A DNA stretch of 64,000 bases from Micromonospora chokoriensis. GTDB lineage: Bacteria; Actinomycetota; Actinomycetes; Mycobacteriales; Micromonosporaceae. Of this stretch, positions 1 to 8,205 are shown one piece after another. The stretch's first letter is position 1; each line of letters starts with the position of its first letter. The notes under the pieces are model-generated. The model made no database searches, was not told the origin of the DNA, and saw nothing but the letters and a program-made list of their open reading frames with translations. The stretch lies in NCBI RefSeq assembly GCF_900091505.1, contig NZ_LT607409.1:930001-994000 (forward strand), read 5' to 3'. A program made the translations under genes and the position numbers.

Positions 1-5
1 TCCAT
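1..5 (-). CDS. Start of a gene running off the left edge (probable ESX/WXG100-locus partner)
   Basis: On the minus strand an ATG occupies positions 5 to 3, preceded by a strong ribosome binding site (GGGGAGGAA) with about 6 bases of spacing. The site lies about 20 bases past the stop codon of the WXG100 gene at 28-348. Only five bases of the gene are in the window, so the product cannot be read. WXG100 genes often come in pairs, so a second WXG100 protein is the likely product, but this is inference. Confidence 0.5.
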
Positions 6-27
6 CGGATTTCCTCCCCGGGCGGGT

Positions 28-348
28 TCAGAGCGGCAGTTGGATGCCGCCGCGATTGGTGCCGGCTACCCGGCTGGCGGCCTCGTCGTCGGAGACGTCG
101 TACTGCCGGCCGGCGGTGCGGATCGCGCCGGCGGTCTCCCGCAGCGCCCGGTGCAGTGCCGCCTGATCCTGCGACCACTGCTGCTTGACCTGCTCGAACG
201 ATCGCCCACCGGCGCCACGCCAGGCCTGCTGCAACACCTCCAGCTCGGCCAGCAGGCCGGTCAGCATGGATTGCAAGGACTGGTCCACCTGCTCGAACTT
301 CGCGGCTGTCTGCTGCATCACCGCGGCTTCTGCCTGCGTCTGGGACAC
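28..348 (-). CDS. WXG100 (ESAT-6-like) type VII secretion protein
   Basis: A protein of 106 residues, the usual size for WXG100 family members, which form helical hairpins and are exported by ESX machines as dimers. The turn motif reads AWRGAGG near the middle, with helix-forming stretches on both sides and a C-terminal YDVSDDEAA segment resembling the YxxxD/E secretion signal. The GTG start at 348 is preferred because GAGGTG lies about 8 bases upstream and the length then fits the family. A longer reading to 438 adds an arginine-rich segment unlike the family. It is divergent from eccE, with 283 bases between the two starts. Confidence 0.8.
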   Translation of the reverse strand: MSQTQAEAAVMQQTAAKFEQVDQSLQSMLTGLLAELEVLQQAWRGAGGRSFEQVKQQWSQDQAALHRALRETAGAIRTAGRQYDVSDDEAASRVAGTNRGGIQLPL

Positions 349-631
349 CCGGACGTCACCTCGTCTCTCTGCTCGCACCTGGCTCTCGACGCGCCCACCC
401 TGGGGGCGCGTCGGCCGCTCGGCCCGGCCGTCGAGCACTGAGACACGGGTCAGCGACGAACTTTCGTGGCTGACGGTAGCGACCTCGTAGCAGTTCTGCT
501 ACCCCCTGCGGCTCCCCTGTGGACAACCACGGCAGCCATCGGTCACTTACGATGTGCTGCAACCACGTCGCGGCGTGTGACGGCCGGTCGGCCGCCGGCC
601 CGACACGGTCCCCACAGGTCGAGGAGGCGCG
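349..631. promoter_or_regulatory. Divergent intergenic region between WXG100 and eccE
   Basis: This 283-base stretch separates two divergently read ESX genes and must carry promoters for both. The eccE side ends with a clear ribosome binding site (GAGGAGGCGC) before the GTG at 632. No convincing operator or hairpin was found. Confidence 0.4.
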
Positions 632-2515
632 GTGCCGGCGATCACCACTGGAGGACCGCACCGGGCGACACCAGCCCGGTTTGGGCCGGCGACCGGGTCA
701 CCGACGGTCGGCCCGCCCACCGACCGCGGGCCGGGGCTGGCCGATCAGCAGGCACCACCTCGCCGGTCACCGTTCGCGCGGGGCACCGATGCCGGCGTCC
801 GGGCCGGTCAACTGGTCACCGTGCAGGTCGCGGCGGCGCTCGTCCTCATCACCCTCGGTCGGCCGGCACCGCTCACCGTCGCGGCGACGCTCGTCGCCGT
901 ACTGCTGGTGGCGGTGGCCGTGGTCCGGATCCGGGGCCGGTGGCTCTTCGAGTGGTTGGGCACGGCCGCCGAGCACCTGACCCGTCGCCGGGAGTTGACC
1001 GGGCCGGCCGACGCGGCCGACCTGCTCGAACTGGTCGCTCCGGGCACTGTCGTCCAGTCCACCGAGCTGACCGGTGGACCTGCCGCGGTGCTGGAGGACA
1101 CCGCGGGCATGGTGGTGCTGCTGGAGCTCGGCGACCCCGGCGACCTGCTCGGCGACGCCTCCCGGGCCATCCCCGCGCCGTCCGCGTTGCTGCCGCCGGC
1201 CGGGACGGATGTTCCCCCGCTACGGGTCCAACTGCTGCTCAGCGGGGCGCCGGCGCCGGTGCCCTCGGCGGCCGGGACGGTCGGCACGTCGTACCGGCAG
1301 CTCACCGACGGGCGGCTCGCCGGTCGGGAGCGGGCGGTGGTGGCGGTGCGGGTGCTGCGGGTGGACGGCTGGACCGGAGAGGATCTGCGCCGGGTGCTCG
1401 CCGGCACGGTGCGCCGGATCGTCCGCCGGCTCGGGCCGTTGACCGCTCGGCCGCTGGGCGTGCCCGCGGCCCTGCGTGTGCTCGGCGAGTTGGCCCATCA
1501 CGACGGGCAGCCGGTCCGGGAGGCCTGGTTCGCGCTTCGGTCCGGCACTCTGCACCAGGCCACCTTCCGGCTGGTCCGCTGGCCCGACGGCACCGGTGGA
1601 CGGCGACTGGTGCCCCGGCTGCTCGCGCTACCGGTGACCGCGACGACCGTGTCGATCTCCACCGGCCCGACCCCGGCCGCCTCCGCCCCCGGGATGCCGA
1701 CCGTGCTGACCGTACGCCTGGCCGCCGGCACGGCGACCGAGCTGGCCGTCGCCGCCGAGGCGTTGACGCGCCTGGTGGCCGACCTGGGAGGGGAGCTGCG
1801 GCGGCTCGACGGCGCGCACCTGAGCGGGCTCGGCGCGACACTGCCGTTGGCGCTGACCATCGACGAAGCGCCTGCCCGCCCCGCGTTGGACGACTGGGAG
1901 CTCACGGTGGGCGACGCGGGGATGATGGTCGGCAGGAACCGGCACGGCGGGGCTGTCACCGTACGACTGTTCCGGCCGGAGAGCACAAGGGTGTTGCTGG
2001 TCGGCGGCGTGCGCGCGGCCCAGTTGGTGGCCCTGCGCGCCCTGGCCCTCGGTGCGCTGGTGGTGGTGCAGACGTCCCGGCCGCGCGCCTGGGAACCGTT
2101 CGTCCGGGGTGTGGGCGCGCCGGGCGGGACGATCCCGTTGATCCCGCCCGGCCGCCCGGTGGCCGACGGGGTGGGCAGTGCGCTGCGCCCGTTGCTGCTG
2201 GTCGTCGACGCGGGGCCGGTGCCGGCCGACGCCGAGCCGGGCCCGCCGTGGCGGGCCACCCTGGTGGTACGCGACGAGCTGACGCCGGCGGACGTGGACA
2301 CGTTGAGCCGCGCCGACCTGGCGTTGCTGCAACCGTTGAACGCCGCCGAGGCCGCGTTGGCCGGCACCGCGCTCGGGCTCGGTGGGTCGGCCGAGTGGTT
2401 GACCCGGATCCGGGACGACATGGTGGCCGTGGTCAACCGCAGGGCGCTGCGCTGGGCGCTGCTCTCCCCCACTCCGATCGAGTCACAACTGATCGGACGA
2501 CCGGCGCGGGGTTGA
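632..2515 (+). CDS. eccE: Type VII secretion system membrane protein EccE
   Basis: EccE is the peripheral subunit of the ESX inner-membrane complex (EccB-C-D-E). The product has 627 residues. A proline-rich N-terminus is followed by two adjacent membrane helices at about residues 63-100, then a long soluble domain. That is the EccE layout, although mycobacterial members are shorter (about 400-460 residues). The GTG start at 632 has GAGGAGG 4-10 bases upstream. The neighbouring WXG100 gene supports the ESX assignment. Sequence identity across EccE proteins is low, so the call rests on architecture plus context. Confidence 0.75.
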   Translation: MPAITTGGPHRATPARFGPATGSPTVGPPTDRGPGLADQQAPPRRSPFARGTDAGVRAGQLVTVQVAAALVLITLGRPAPLTVAATLVAVLLVAVAVVRIRGRWLFEWLGTAAEHLTRRRELTGPADAADLLELVAPGTVVQSTELTGGPAAVLEDTAGMVVLLELGDPGDLLGDASRAIPAPSALLPPAGTDVPPLRVQLLLSGAPAPVPSAAGTVGTSYRQLTDGRLAGRERAVVAVRVLRVDGWTGEDLRRVLAGTVRRIVRRLGPLTARPLGVPAALRVLGELAHHDGQPVREAWFALRSGTLHQATFRLVRWPDGTGGRRLVPRLLALPVTATTVSISTGPTPAASAPGMPTVLTVRLAAGTATELAVAAEALTRLVADLGGELRRLDGAHLSGLGATLPLALTIDEAPARPALDDWELTVGDAGMMVGRNRHGGAVTVRLFRPESTRVLLVGGVRAAQLVALRALALGALVVVQTSRPRAWEPFVRGVGAPGGTIPLIPPGRPVADGVGSALRPLLLVVDAGPVPADAEPGPPWRATLVVRDELTPADVDTLSRADLALLQPLNAAEAALAGTALGLGGSAEWLTRIRDDMVAVVNRRALRWALLSPTPIESQLIGRPARG

Positions 2516-2577
2516 TCCCCGCAGGATGGTCAACTGCCGGGTTACGCGGGTGCGTGGTCCGTGGCACGATCCCCGCC

Positions 2578-2964
2578 ATGGGTTTTCTGAAGGGTCTGCT
2601 GATTCGGCTGGCCAGCACAGCGCTGGCTTTCTGGCTGGCCACACTCCTCATTCCGGGCATCTCTCTGGACTCGAACTCGGCAGTCGAGACGGTGACCACG
2701 CTGCTCCTGGTGGCGGTGATCTTCGGCGTGGTCAACGCGGTTCTCCAGCCGATCATCAAGACGGTCGGCTGCGGCTTCTACCTGCTGACCCTGGGTCTCA
2801 TCGCGCTCGTGGTTAACGGGCTGCTGTTCCTTCTCACCAGTTGGATCGCCGACCAGGCCGGGCTGCCGTTCACGGTGGACGGTTTCTGGCCGGCCGCCGT
2901 ACTCGGCGCCCTCTTCGTGAGCATCGTGACCTGGATCCTGGGCGCCGTCCTCGACCGGGACTGA
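2578..2964 (+). CDS. Phage-holin-family (four-helix, PF04020-type) membrane protein
   Basis: A protein of 128 residues with about four hydrophobic segments: residues 5-24, 37-60, 63-90 and 100-122. It opens MGFLKGLLIRLASTALAFWL and contains the GVVNAVLQPI segment typical of the mycobacterial 4-TMS holin-like family. Despite the family name these are widespread chromosomal proteins, and no phage genes are nearby. Function is unknown. It starts 62 bases after eccE and has its own terminator downstream. Confidence 0.75.
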   Translation: MGFLKGLLIRLASTALAFWLATLLIPGISLDSNSAVETVTTLLLVAVIFGVVNAVLQPIIKTVGCGFYLLTLGLIALVVNGLLFLLTSWIADQAGLPFTVDGFWPAAVLGALFVSIVTWILGAVLDRD

Positions 2965-2977
2965 CCGCCGACCAGAT

Positions 2978-3010
2978 CGGCCCGCCCCGGCTCTCCGTCG
3001 GGGCGGGCCG
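2978..3010 (+). terminator. Rho-independent-type hairpin after the holin-like gene
   Basis: Positions 2978-2988 pair with 3000-3010 to give a perfect 11-bp GC stem with an 11-base loop, beginning 13 bases past the stop codon. There is no strong T run, which is usual in actinomycetes. Confidence 0.65.
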
Positions 3011-3067
3011 CTGACCACCTACTGGGAATTGGCCACCGTGGGCGCCCATCCCGGCGGTTAGCGTCAC

Positions 3068-3568
3068 GTGGTGTTCTCACTGACCAGCGCCGACGGCCAC
3101 CTGCTCAGCACCGATCCTGCCCGGCTCGATCTGGAGTTGGTGCACCACTGGTTGTCGACCGACGCGTACTGGGCACTCGGGCGCGACCGCGCCGTCACCG
3201 ACCGGGCGTTCGCCGGCTCGCTGCCGTTCGGCGTCTACCGGCCCGAGGACGGCCGTCAGGTGGCGGTGGCCCGGGTGGTCACCGACGGCGCCACCTTCGC
3301 CTGGCTCTGCGACGTGTACGTCGACCGGGTCGCCCGGGGTCGCGGGCTGGGTGGGTGGATGGTCGGCGCAGCCCGGGACCACCTGGCCGAGCTGGGCGTG
3401 CTCCGGATCCTGCTGATCACGAACGACGCCCACCAGGTGTACGCGCGGGAGGGCTTCACGCCCTTGGACGCCCCGGAGCGGTGGATGATTCTCGACCGCC
3501 GTCCGCCGGTGACCCCGATCACCGGAAAGGAACAAAACAGCGGAACGCCCCTTACGGTGGAGGCGTGA
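3068..3568 (+). CDS. GNAT family N-acetyltransferase
   Basis: A protein of 166 residues with the GNAT acetyl-CoA fold. The sequence DVYVDRVARGRGLGGWMV contains the R/Q-x-x-G-x-G/A pyrophosphate-binding motif (RGRGLG), and HQVYAREGFTPL is the usual C-terminal Y-x-x-x-GF element. The substrate cannot be told. Two consecutive GTG codons (3068, 3071) are possible starts. The stop codon overlaps the GTG start of rarD by four bases, so the two genes are probably translationally coupled. Confidence 0.8.
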   Translation: MVFSLTSADGHLLSTDPARLDLELVHHWLSTDAYWALGRDRAVTDRAFAGSLPFGVYRPEDGRQVAVARVVTDGATFAWLCDVYVDRVARGRGLGGWMVGAARDHLAELGVLRILLITNDAHQVYAREGFTPLDAPERWMILDRRPPVTPITGKEQNSGTPLTVEA

Positions 3569-4500
3569 CGCCTCTCCGCCTGGGATATCTCTACGGCCTC
3601 GGCGCGTACCTGCTCTGGGGTTTCTTCCCGCTCTACCTCAAGCTGCTGCGGCCGGCCGGCGCGCTGGAGATCCTGGCCCACCGGGTCGTCTGGTCGGTGG
3701 TGTTCGTGGCGCTGCTGCTGGGCGCGCTGCGCAATGTCGGCTTCCTGCGGGCGCTGCTGCGCCGCCCCTGGGCGATGGCCGGGATGGTCGCCGCCGCGGC
3801 GCTGATCGCCGTCAACTGGGGCACCTACATCTACGGGGTCAACTCCGGCCGGGTGGTGGAGACCGCGCTGGGTTACTTCATCAACCCGCTGGTCGTGGTG
3901 CTGCTCGGTGTGACGGTGCTGCGGGAGCGGCTACGACCGGCGCAGTGGGTGGCGTTGGGCATCGGCGCGTCGGCGGTCGTGGTGCTCACCGTCGACTACG
4001 GCCGGCTGCCCTGGCTGGCGTTGACCCTGGCGTTCAGCTTCGCCGGCTACGGGCTGGTGAAGAAGCGGATGGGGCTGCCACCGGCGGAAGGGCTCTTCGT
4101 CGAGTCCGCGGTGCTGGCGCTACCGGCGTTGGGTTACCTCGCCTGGCTGACCGCGCGGGCCGAATCGACCTTCGGACACGTCTCGGCCGGGCACACCGCG
4201 CTGCTCGTGCTCGCCGGAGCGGCCACGGCGACCCCACTGCTGATGTTCGCCGGGGCGGCCAACCGGCTGCCGCTGAGCAGCCTCGGCATGGTCCAGTACC
4301 TGGCGCCGATCCTGCAGCTCGGCTGCGGTGTGCTGATCTTCCACGAGCCGATGCCGCCGGCCCGCCTCGCCGGCTTCGGGCTGGTCTGGCTGGCCCTGAT
4401 CGTGTTCACCACCGACGCCGTCCGGACCTCCCGCAGAGCCCGGTCCCGCCACTCCGAACCCACCGTCGATCATGGAGTGGTGGTGCCCGCCCGGCCCTAG
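3565..4500 (+). CDS. rarD: EamA family transporter RarD
   Basis: A 311-residue integral membrane protein with about ten predicted helices and duplicated EamA/DMT halves. It opens GYLYGLGAYLLWGFFPLYLK and includes AVNWGTYIYGVNSGRVVETALGYFI split over the first half, a pattern highly typical of RarD. RarD belongs to the drug/metabolite transporter superfamily; its substrate is unknown. The GTG start at 3565 overlaps the preceding GNAT stop (GTGA). It converges on the anti-sigma gene downstream. Confidence 0.88.
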   Translation: MTPLRLGYLYGLGAYLLWGFFPLYLKLLRPAGALEILAHRVVWSVVFVALLLGALRNVGFLRALLRRPWAMAGMVAAAALIAVNWGTYIYGVNSGRVVETALGYFINPLVVVLLGVTVLRERLRPAQWVALGIGASAVVVLTVDYGRLPWLALTLAFSFAGYGLVKKRMGLPPAEGLFVESAVLALPALGYLAWLTARAESTFGHVSAGHTALLVLAGAATATPLLMFAGAANRLPLSSLGMVQYLAPILQLGCGVLIFHEPMPPARLAGFGLVWLALIVFTTDAVRTSRRARSRHSEPTVDHGVVVPARP

Positions 4501-4563
4501 TTCGGCCCCGCGCCCCGCGCCCCGCGCCCCGCGCCAAGATCCGGGGCGGGGGGCGGGGCGGGG
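4501..4563. terminator. GC-rich convergent intergenic hairpin region
   Basis: Sixty-three bases between convergent rarD and the anti-sigma gene hold repeated CCCCGCG units on the left and GGGGCGGGG units on the right. They can fold on either strand around the AAGATCC spacer. It may terminate both genes; the exact pairing is ambiguous. Confidence 0.45.
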
Positions 4564-5274
4564 TTATGGGACGGCGTAGGTGAGCAGGGGGGTGCCGTCG
4601 GCTTTCTGGAGCTCCACGCTGGCCAGCTCGGCGTCGGTGAACCTCGTGTTGCCGGTGAAGCTGAGGTCGTCACCGGGGGCCGCCAGCCAGGAGCCGATCT
4701 GCTCGGTGGCGCCGTTCGGGCCGCGCGCCACCAGCCGGAACGGGTACGCCTTGCCGTAGCTGGTCCGCGCGTCGTAGCCGCACCGCATGGTCACCCGGGT
4801 GCCCCACTTGGTGCCGACCAGTCCGATGTCGGCGTGCACCGGCCCGGCCTGGGCCACCGGCCGCATGGCGACCATCGACACCTGCGGGCCCGGGGTGCTC
4901 TGCGCCGCGGGCGGCGGTGCCGCCGGTCGGGGCAGGACCGCGGCCGTGCCGACACCCACGACCAGGGCCAGCCCGGCGGCGGCGAGGGTGGTCAGCGCGT
5001 ACCGTCGCCGGTCCGCGGAGCGTTGCCGACGCCGGCGACGCCGCGCCTCGTCGAGCAGAGCGGGCACCCGGGGCGGGGCCGGCGGGGGCAGGATCTGCTC
5101 CAGTCCCGCCGGGTCGAGGCGCCCGAGCAGCCCGGGCAGCACGGCGATCTCGGCGACCGACTCGCGGCAGGAGGCGCAGCCAGAGAGGTGCCGCTCGTAC
5201 GCCGCCCGTTCGGCGGGGGCCAGGGCACCCAGCACGTACGCGCCGTCGTCGTACGCGAACTCGCACCGGGTCAT
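4564..5274 (-). CDS. Membrane anti-sigma factor with N-terminal zinc-binding (ZAS) domain
   Basis: A protein of 236 residues. Residues H29, C33 and C36 form the HxxxCxxC zinc anti-sigma motif (HLSGCASC). An arginine-rich stretch precedes a single membrane helix near residues 90-110 (LTTLAAAGLALVVGVGTAAV split), followed by an extracytoplasmic domain. The start codon overlaps the stop of the sigma gene (ATGA), the usual coupling of an ECF sigma factor and its anti-sigma partner. The layout resembles RskA-type proteins; the released signal is unknown. Confidence 0.85.
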   Translation of the reverse strand: MTRCEFAYDDGAYVLGALAPAERAAYERHLSGCASCRESVAEIAVLPGLLGRLDPAGLEQILPPPAPPRVPALLDEARRRRRRQRSADRRRYALTTLAAAGLALVVGVGTAAVLPRPAAPPPAAQSTPGPQVSMVAMRPVAQAGPVHADIGLVGTKWGTRVTMRCGYDARTSYGKAYPFRLVARGPNGATEQIGSWLAAPGDDLSFTGNTRFTDAELASVELQKADGTPLLTYAVP

Positions 5275-5786
5275 CCCGTCACCCCCATCTCGGCCAGGAC
5301 CAACCGTAGAGACCGCAACGCGTAGTGGGTGCGGGACTTCACGGTCCCCGGCGGTACGCCCAGGCGGGACGCCGCCTCGGCCACCGACCGCCCCTGGTAG
5401 AAGCATTCGACGAGCACTTCCCGGTGGGTAGGGCTCAGTCGGTTCAGCGCCTCGGCGACGGTCCACGCCTCCACCGCCCGCTCCGCCTCGTCGATCACCT
5501 CGGGCGGTTCGGGAAGGTCGTCGGTGAACACCTCGCCCACCCGGGTGGACCGTCGCCGCCAGGCGTCGATGGCCAGGTTGCGGGCGGTGGTGAACAGCCA
5601 CGACCGCACCGAACCGCGTTTCGGGTCGAGGGACTCCGGGTGTCGCCAGGCCCGCAGCAGGGTCTCCTGCACCAGGTCCTCGGCGCGCTGCCGGTCCCCG
5701 TTGACCAGCCGCAGGGCATGGGCGTACAGCGCCTCCGCGTGCTCGTCGTGCAGCGCGCGCAGCAGTTGGGCGTCGTGGTCGCTGAT
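5271..5786 (-). CDS. ECF-family RNA polymerase sigma factor with apparent ATC start
   Basis: The product is 171 residues when read from 5786. Region 2 runs through LLRALHDEHAEALYAHALRL and QETLLRAWRHP; region 4 contains LSPTHREVLVECFYQGRSVA and PPGTVKSRTHYALRSLR. The first in-frame ATG/GTG/TTG codon is the GTG at 5672, which would delete most of region 2.1-2.2. The conserved reading begins just after an ATC at 5786-5784, with GAGGAG 6 bases upstream, and no ATG/GTG/TTG occurs in frame for at least 25 codons further up. The start is therefore assigned to ATC tentatively. It overlaps the anti-sigma gene by four bases. Confidence 0.8.
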   Translation of the reverse strand: MSDHDAQLLRALHDEHAEALYAHALRLVNGDRQRAEDLVQETLLRAWRHPESLDPKRGSVRSWLFTTARNLAIDAWRRRSTRVGEVFTDDLPEPPEVIDEAERAVEAWTVAEALNRLSPTHREVLVECFYQGRSVAEAASRLGVPPGTVKSRTHYALRSLRLVLAEMGVTG

Positions 5787-6000
5787 GGCGGTCTCCTCGC
5801 TTCCTGCGCGCGTCCGGCGGTGCGTCCGCCCGTGAGTACGTGCGGTGACGCCGAACGGTTCAGCCCGAGGTCAGACGGTTGTCGTCCAGAGAGGTGTTCA
5901 TGCCCGGTTCACATCGCGGCTGACGAGCGCTCACCGCGTCCTCCTAGCGTCCGGCGGGTACGCCGCCTGTCGTGCCACCGACTCCCTGGAGGCTTCCCCC
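5787..6000. promoter_or_regulatory. Divergent promoter region of the sigma factor and phoX-like genes
   Basis: This 214-base gap lies between the divergent sigma gene and the PhoX-type gene. A good ribosome binding site (CTGGAGG) sits 9 bases before the ATG at 6001. ECF sigma factors commonly drive their own promoter and adjacent genes, so the PhoX gene could be a target. No clear -35/-10 pair was recognised. Confidence 0.35.
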
Positions 6001-8127
6001 ATGAGCGACCGCCCCCGGCTGCTCCCCCTGTTGACCGGCAACCGCCATGGCACCCGTGACGCCATGACCTGTCTGTACCGGTGCGGAAACGCCTGCGACC
6101 ACCCGGTCCCGAACACCTCCGACAACGCGTACTTCGGTGACGTGGTGAACGCGGAGGTCTCGCGGCGCGGCGTGGTCCGGGCCGGCGCTGTCGGCGCCCT
6201 GGTCCTCGGGTTCGGCGGCGCGGCGGCCGGTGCGCTCGCCGGCGCGGCACCCGCCGTGGCCGCCCCCACCACCCCGGATGGTCCGGAGGCCTTCGGCTTC
6301 GGCCGTCCCGGCACCGGTGTCGGCAACGGCGCGCTGACCTTCAAGCCGATCCCGCCGAACAAGCTGGACACCCTCGTCGTGCCGAACGGGTACGACCACG
6401 CTGTCGTGATCAAGTGGGGTGACCCGGTGCTGCCGGGCGCGCCCGAGTTCAACCTGCACCACCAGACCGCCGCGGCGCAGTCCAAGCAGTTCGGTTACAA
6501 CAACGACTTCGTGGGCGTGCTGCCGCTGGACAAGCAGGGCAAGCGTGCGCTGCTCGTGGTCAACCACGAGTACACCAACGAGGACCTCATGTTCCCGGGC
6601 TTCCCCGGCCTGGACGGGCTCTCCGTGGAGCAGTTGCGCACCGCCATGGCCGCGCACGGCATGTCGGTGGTGGAGGTGGAGCGGGTCGCGGGCACCGGGC
6701 AGTGGAAGCCGGTCGGCAAGGGCCCCCGCGCGTACAACCGGCGGATCACCGCGCTGAGCACCAAGTTCGACCTGACCGGCCCGGCGGCCGGCTCCGCCTG
6801 GCTGCGGACCGCCGCCGACCCCAGGGGTCGTACGGTCGTCGGCACCCTGAACAACTGCGCCGGTGGCGTGACCCCGTGGGGCACTGTGCTCTCCGGTGAG
6901 GAGAACTTCAACCAGTACTTCGTGGGCGCCGACGCGGCACCGGCCGAGCTGAAGCCGAAGCTGGACCGCTACGGCATCAGCACCGCCAGCCGCTACCCCA
7001 GCGGCAGCCGCAAGTGGGAGCGCGCCGACGAGCGCTTCGACCTGGCGAAGCACCCCAACGAGGCGCACCGGTTCGGCTGGATCGTCGAGATCGACCCGTT
7101 CGACCCGGAGAGCCGCCCGCGCAAGCACACCGCGATGGGCCGGTTCAAGCACGAGGGCGCGAACGTGATCGTCGCCAAGGACGGCCACGTGGTCGCGTAC
7201 ATGGGTGACGACGAGCGGTTCGACTACCTCTACAAGTTCGTCTCGGACCAGAAGTTCATGAAGGGCAACTCCTGGGCCGCCCGCAAGCACAACCTGACCC
7301 TGCTGGAGTCCGGCACGCTCTACGTGGCGCGGCTGGACCAGACCAGCGCGGCCGAGATCGACGGCTCGGGCAAGCTGCCCACCGACGGCGCGTTCAACGG
7401 CCGGGGTCGCTGGATCAAGCTGGTCAGCGGCAACCGCTCGTTCGTCGACGGGATGACCGCCGCGGACGTGCTCACCTTCACCCGGCTCGCCGGTGACAAG
7501 GTCGGCGCGACCAAGATGGACCGCCCCGAGGACGTCGAGCCGAGCCTGCTCACCGGCAAGGTGTACGTGGCGCTGACCAACAACACCAACCGTGGGGTCG
7601 GCAGCAACCCGAAGCCGGACGAGGCCAACCCGCGCAACGCCAACAAGCACGGGCAGATCCTGGAGCTGGTGGAGGACCGGGGCGACAACACCTCGGAGAC
7701 CTTCGCCTGGTCGTTGCCGATCGTCTGTGGCGACCCGACCGACGCGTCGACCTTCTTCGCCGGGTACGACAAGACGAGGGTCTCCCCGATCTCCTGCCCG
7801 GACAACGTCGCCTTCGACGCCACCGGCAACCTGTGGATCTCCACCGACGGCAACGCTCTGGGCAGCAACGACGGCCTGTTCGCCACCGCTGTGGAGGGCC
7901 CGGAGCGGGGGCACCTGAAGCAGTTCCTGACCGTGCCGCTCGGCGCGGAGACCTGCGGCCCGTTCATCACCGGTGACAACCGTTCGGTGTTCGTCGCGGT
8001 GCAGCACCCCGGTGAGATCACCGGCGCCTCGGTGGAGAACCCGGCCTCGAACTGGCCGGACGGCGACTTCGCCAAGCCGGGCGTGGTGGTCGCCTGGCGT
8101 CTGGACGGCGGCCCGATCGGCAGCTGA
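6001..8127 (+). CDS. Tat-exported PhoX-family (DUF839) phosphatase-like protein
   Basis: A protein of 708 residues. A soluble leader of about 52 residues precedes a twin-arginine signal (SRRGVVRAGAVGAL, arginines 55-56), a hydrophobic core and an AAPAVAAP cleavage region. PhoX enzymes are secreted phosphatases using Ca and Fe; folded export by Tat fits that. The motif NNCAGGVTPWGTVLSGEENF, with its cysteine, matches the metal-site motif of the family. Later segments such as DNVAFDATGNLWISTDG and TCGPFITGDNRSVFVAVQHPG are also characteristic, the first being given here in part. Substrate preference is not proven. The start has GGAGG 9 bases upstream. Confidence 0.85.
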   Translation: MSDRPRLLPLLTGNRHGTRDAMTCLYRCGNACDHPVPNTSDNAYFGDVVNAEVSRRGVVRAGAVGALVLGFGGAAAGALAGAAPAVAAPTTPDGPEAFGFGRPGTGVGNGALTFKPIPPNKLDTLVVPNGYDHAVVIKWGDPVLPGAPEFNLHHQTAAAQSKQFGYNNDFVGVLPLDKQGKRALLVVNHEYTNEDLMFPGFPGLDGLSVEQLRTAMAAHGMSVVEVERVAGTGQWKPVGKGPRAYNRRITALSTKFDLTGPAAGSAWLRTAADPRGRTVVGTLNNCAGGVTPWGTVLSGEENFNQYFVGADAAPAELKPKLDRYGISTASRYPSGSRKWERADERFDLAKHPNEAHRFGWIVEIDPFDPESRPRKHTAMGRFKHEGANVIVAKDGHVVAYMGDDERFDYLYKFVSDQKFMKGNSWAARKHNLTLLESGTLYVARLDQTSAAEIDGSGKLPTDGAFNGRGRWIKLVSGNRSFVDGMTAADVLTFTRLAGDKVGATKMDRPEDVEPSLLTGKVYVALTNNTNRGVGSNPKPDEANPRNANKHGQILELVEDRGDNTSETFAWSLPIVCGDPTDASTFFAGYDKTRVSPISCPDNVAFDATGNLWISTDGNALGSNDGLFATAVEGPERGHLKQFLTVPLGAETCGPFITGDNRSVFVAVQHPGEITGASVENPASNWPDGDFAKPGVVVAWRLDGGPIGS

Positions 8128-8161
8128 CGTTGCGCAGGCGGTCGGGGCTGGACCGCCCCCG

Positions 8162-8192
8162 GAGGCCCTCTCCCAGCCGGGGAGAGGGCCTC
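8162..8192. terminator. Strong bidirectional terminator hairpin
   Basis: Positions 8162-8174 pair perfectly with 8180-8192 (13 bp, loop AGCCG), lying between the convergent PhoX-type and IclR-type genes. It is positioned to serve both, 34 bases after the first stop and 14 before the second. Confidence 0.85.
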
Positions 8193-8205
8193 TGGCGTTG
8201 CCGAG

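Noticed and set aside
466..2964. Long plus-strand reading frame (832 codons) over eccE
   Set aside because: It is an Arg/Gly/Ala-rich shadow of eccE in another frame; it merges at its end with the true holin-like gene.
2578..2964. Prophage remnant suggested by the holin-family name
   Set aside because: The family is common in actinobacterial chromosomes and no other phage gene is nearby.
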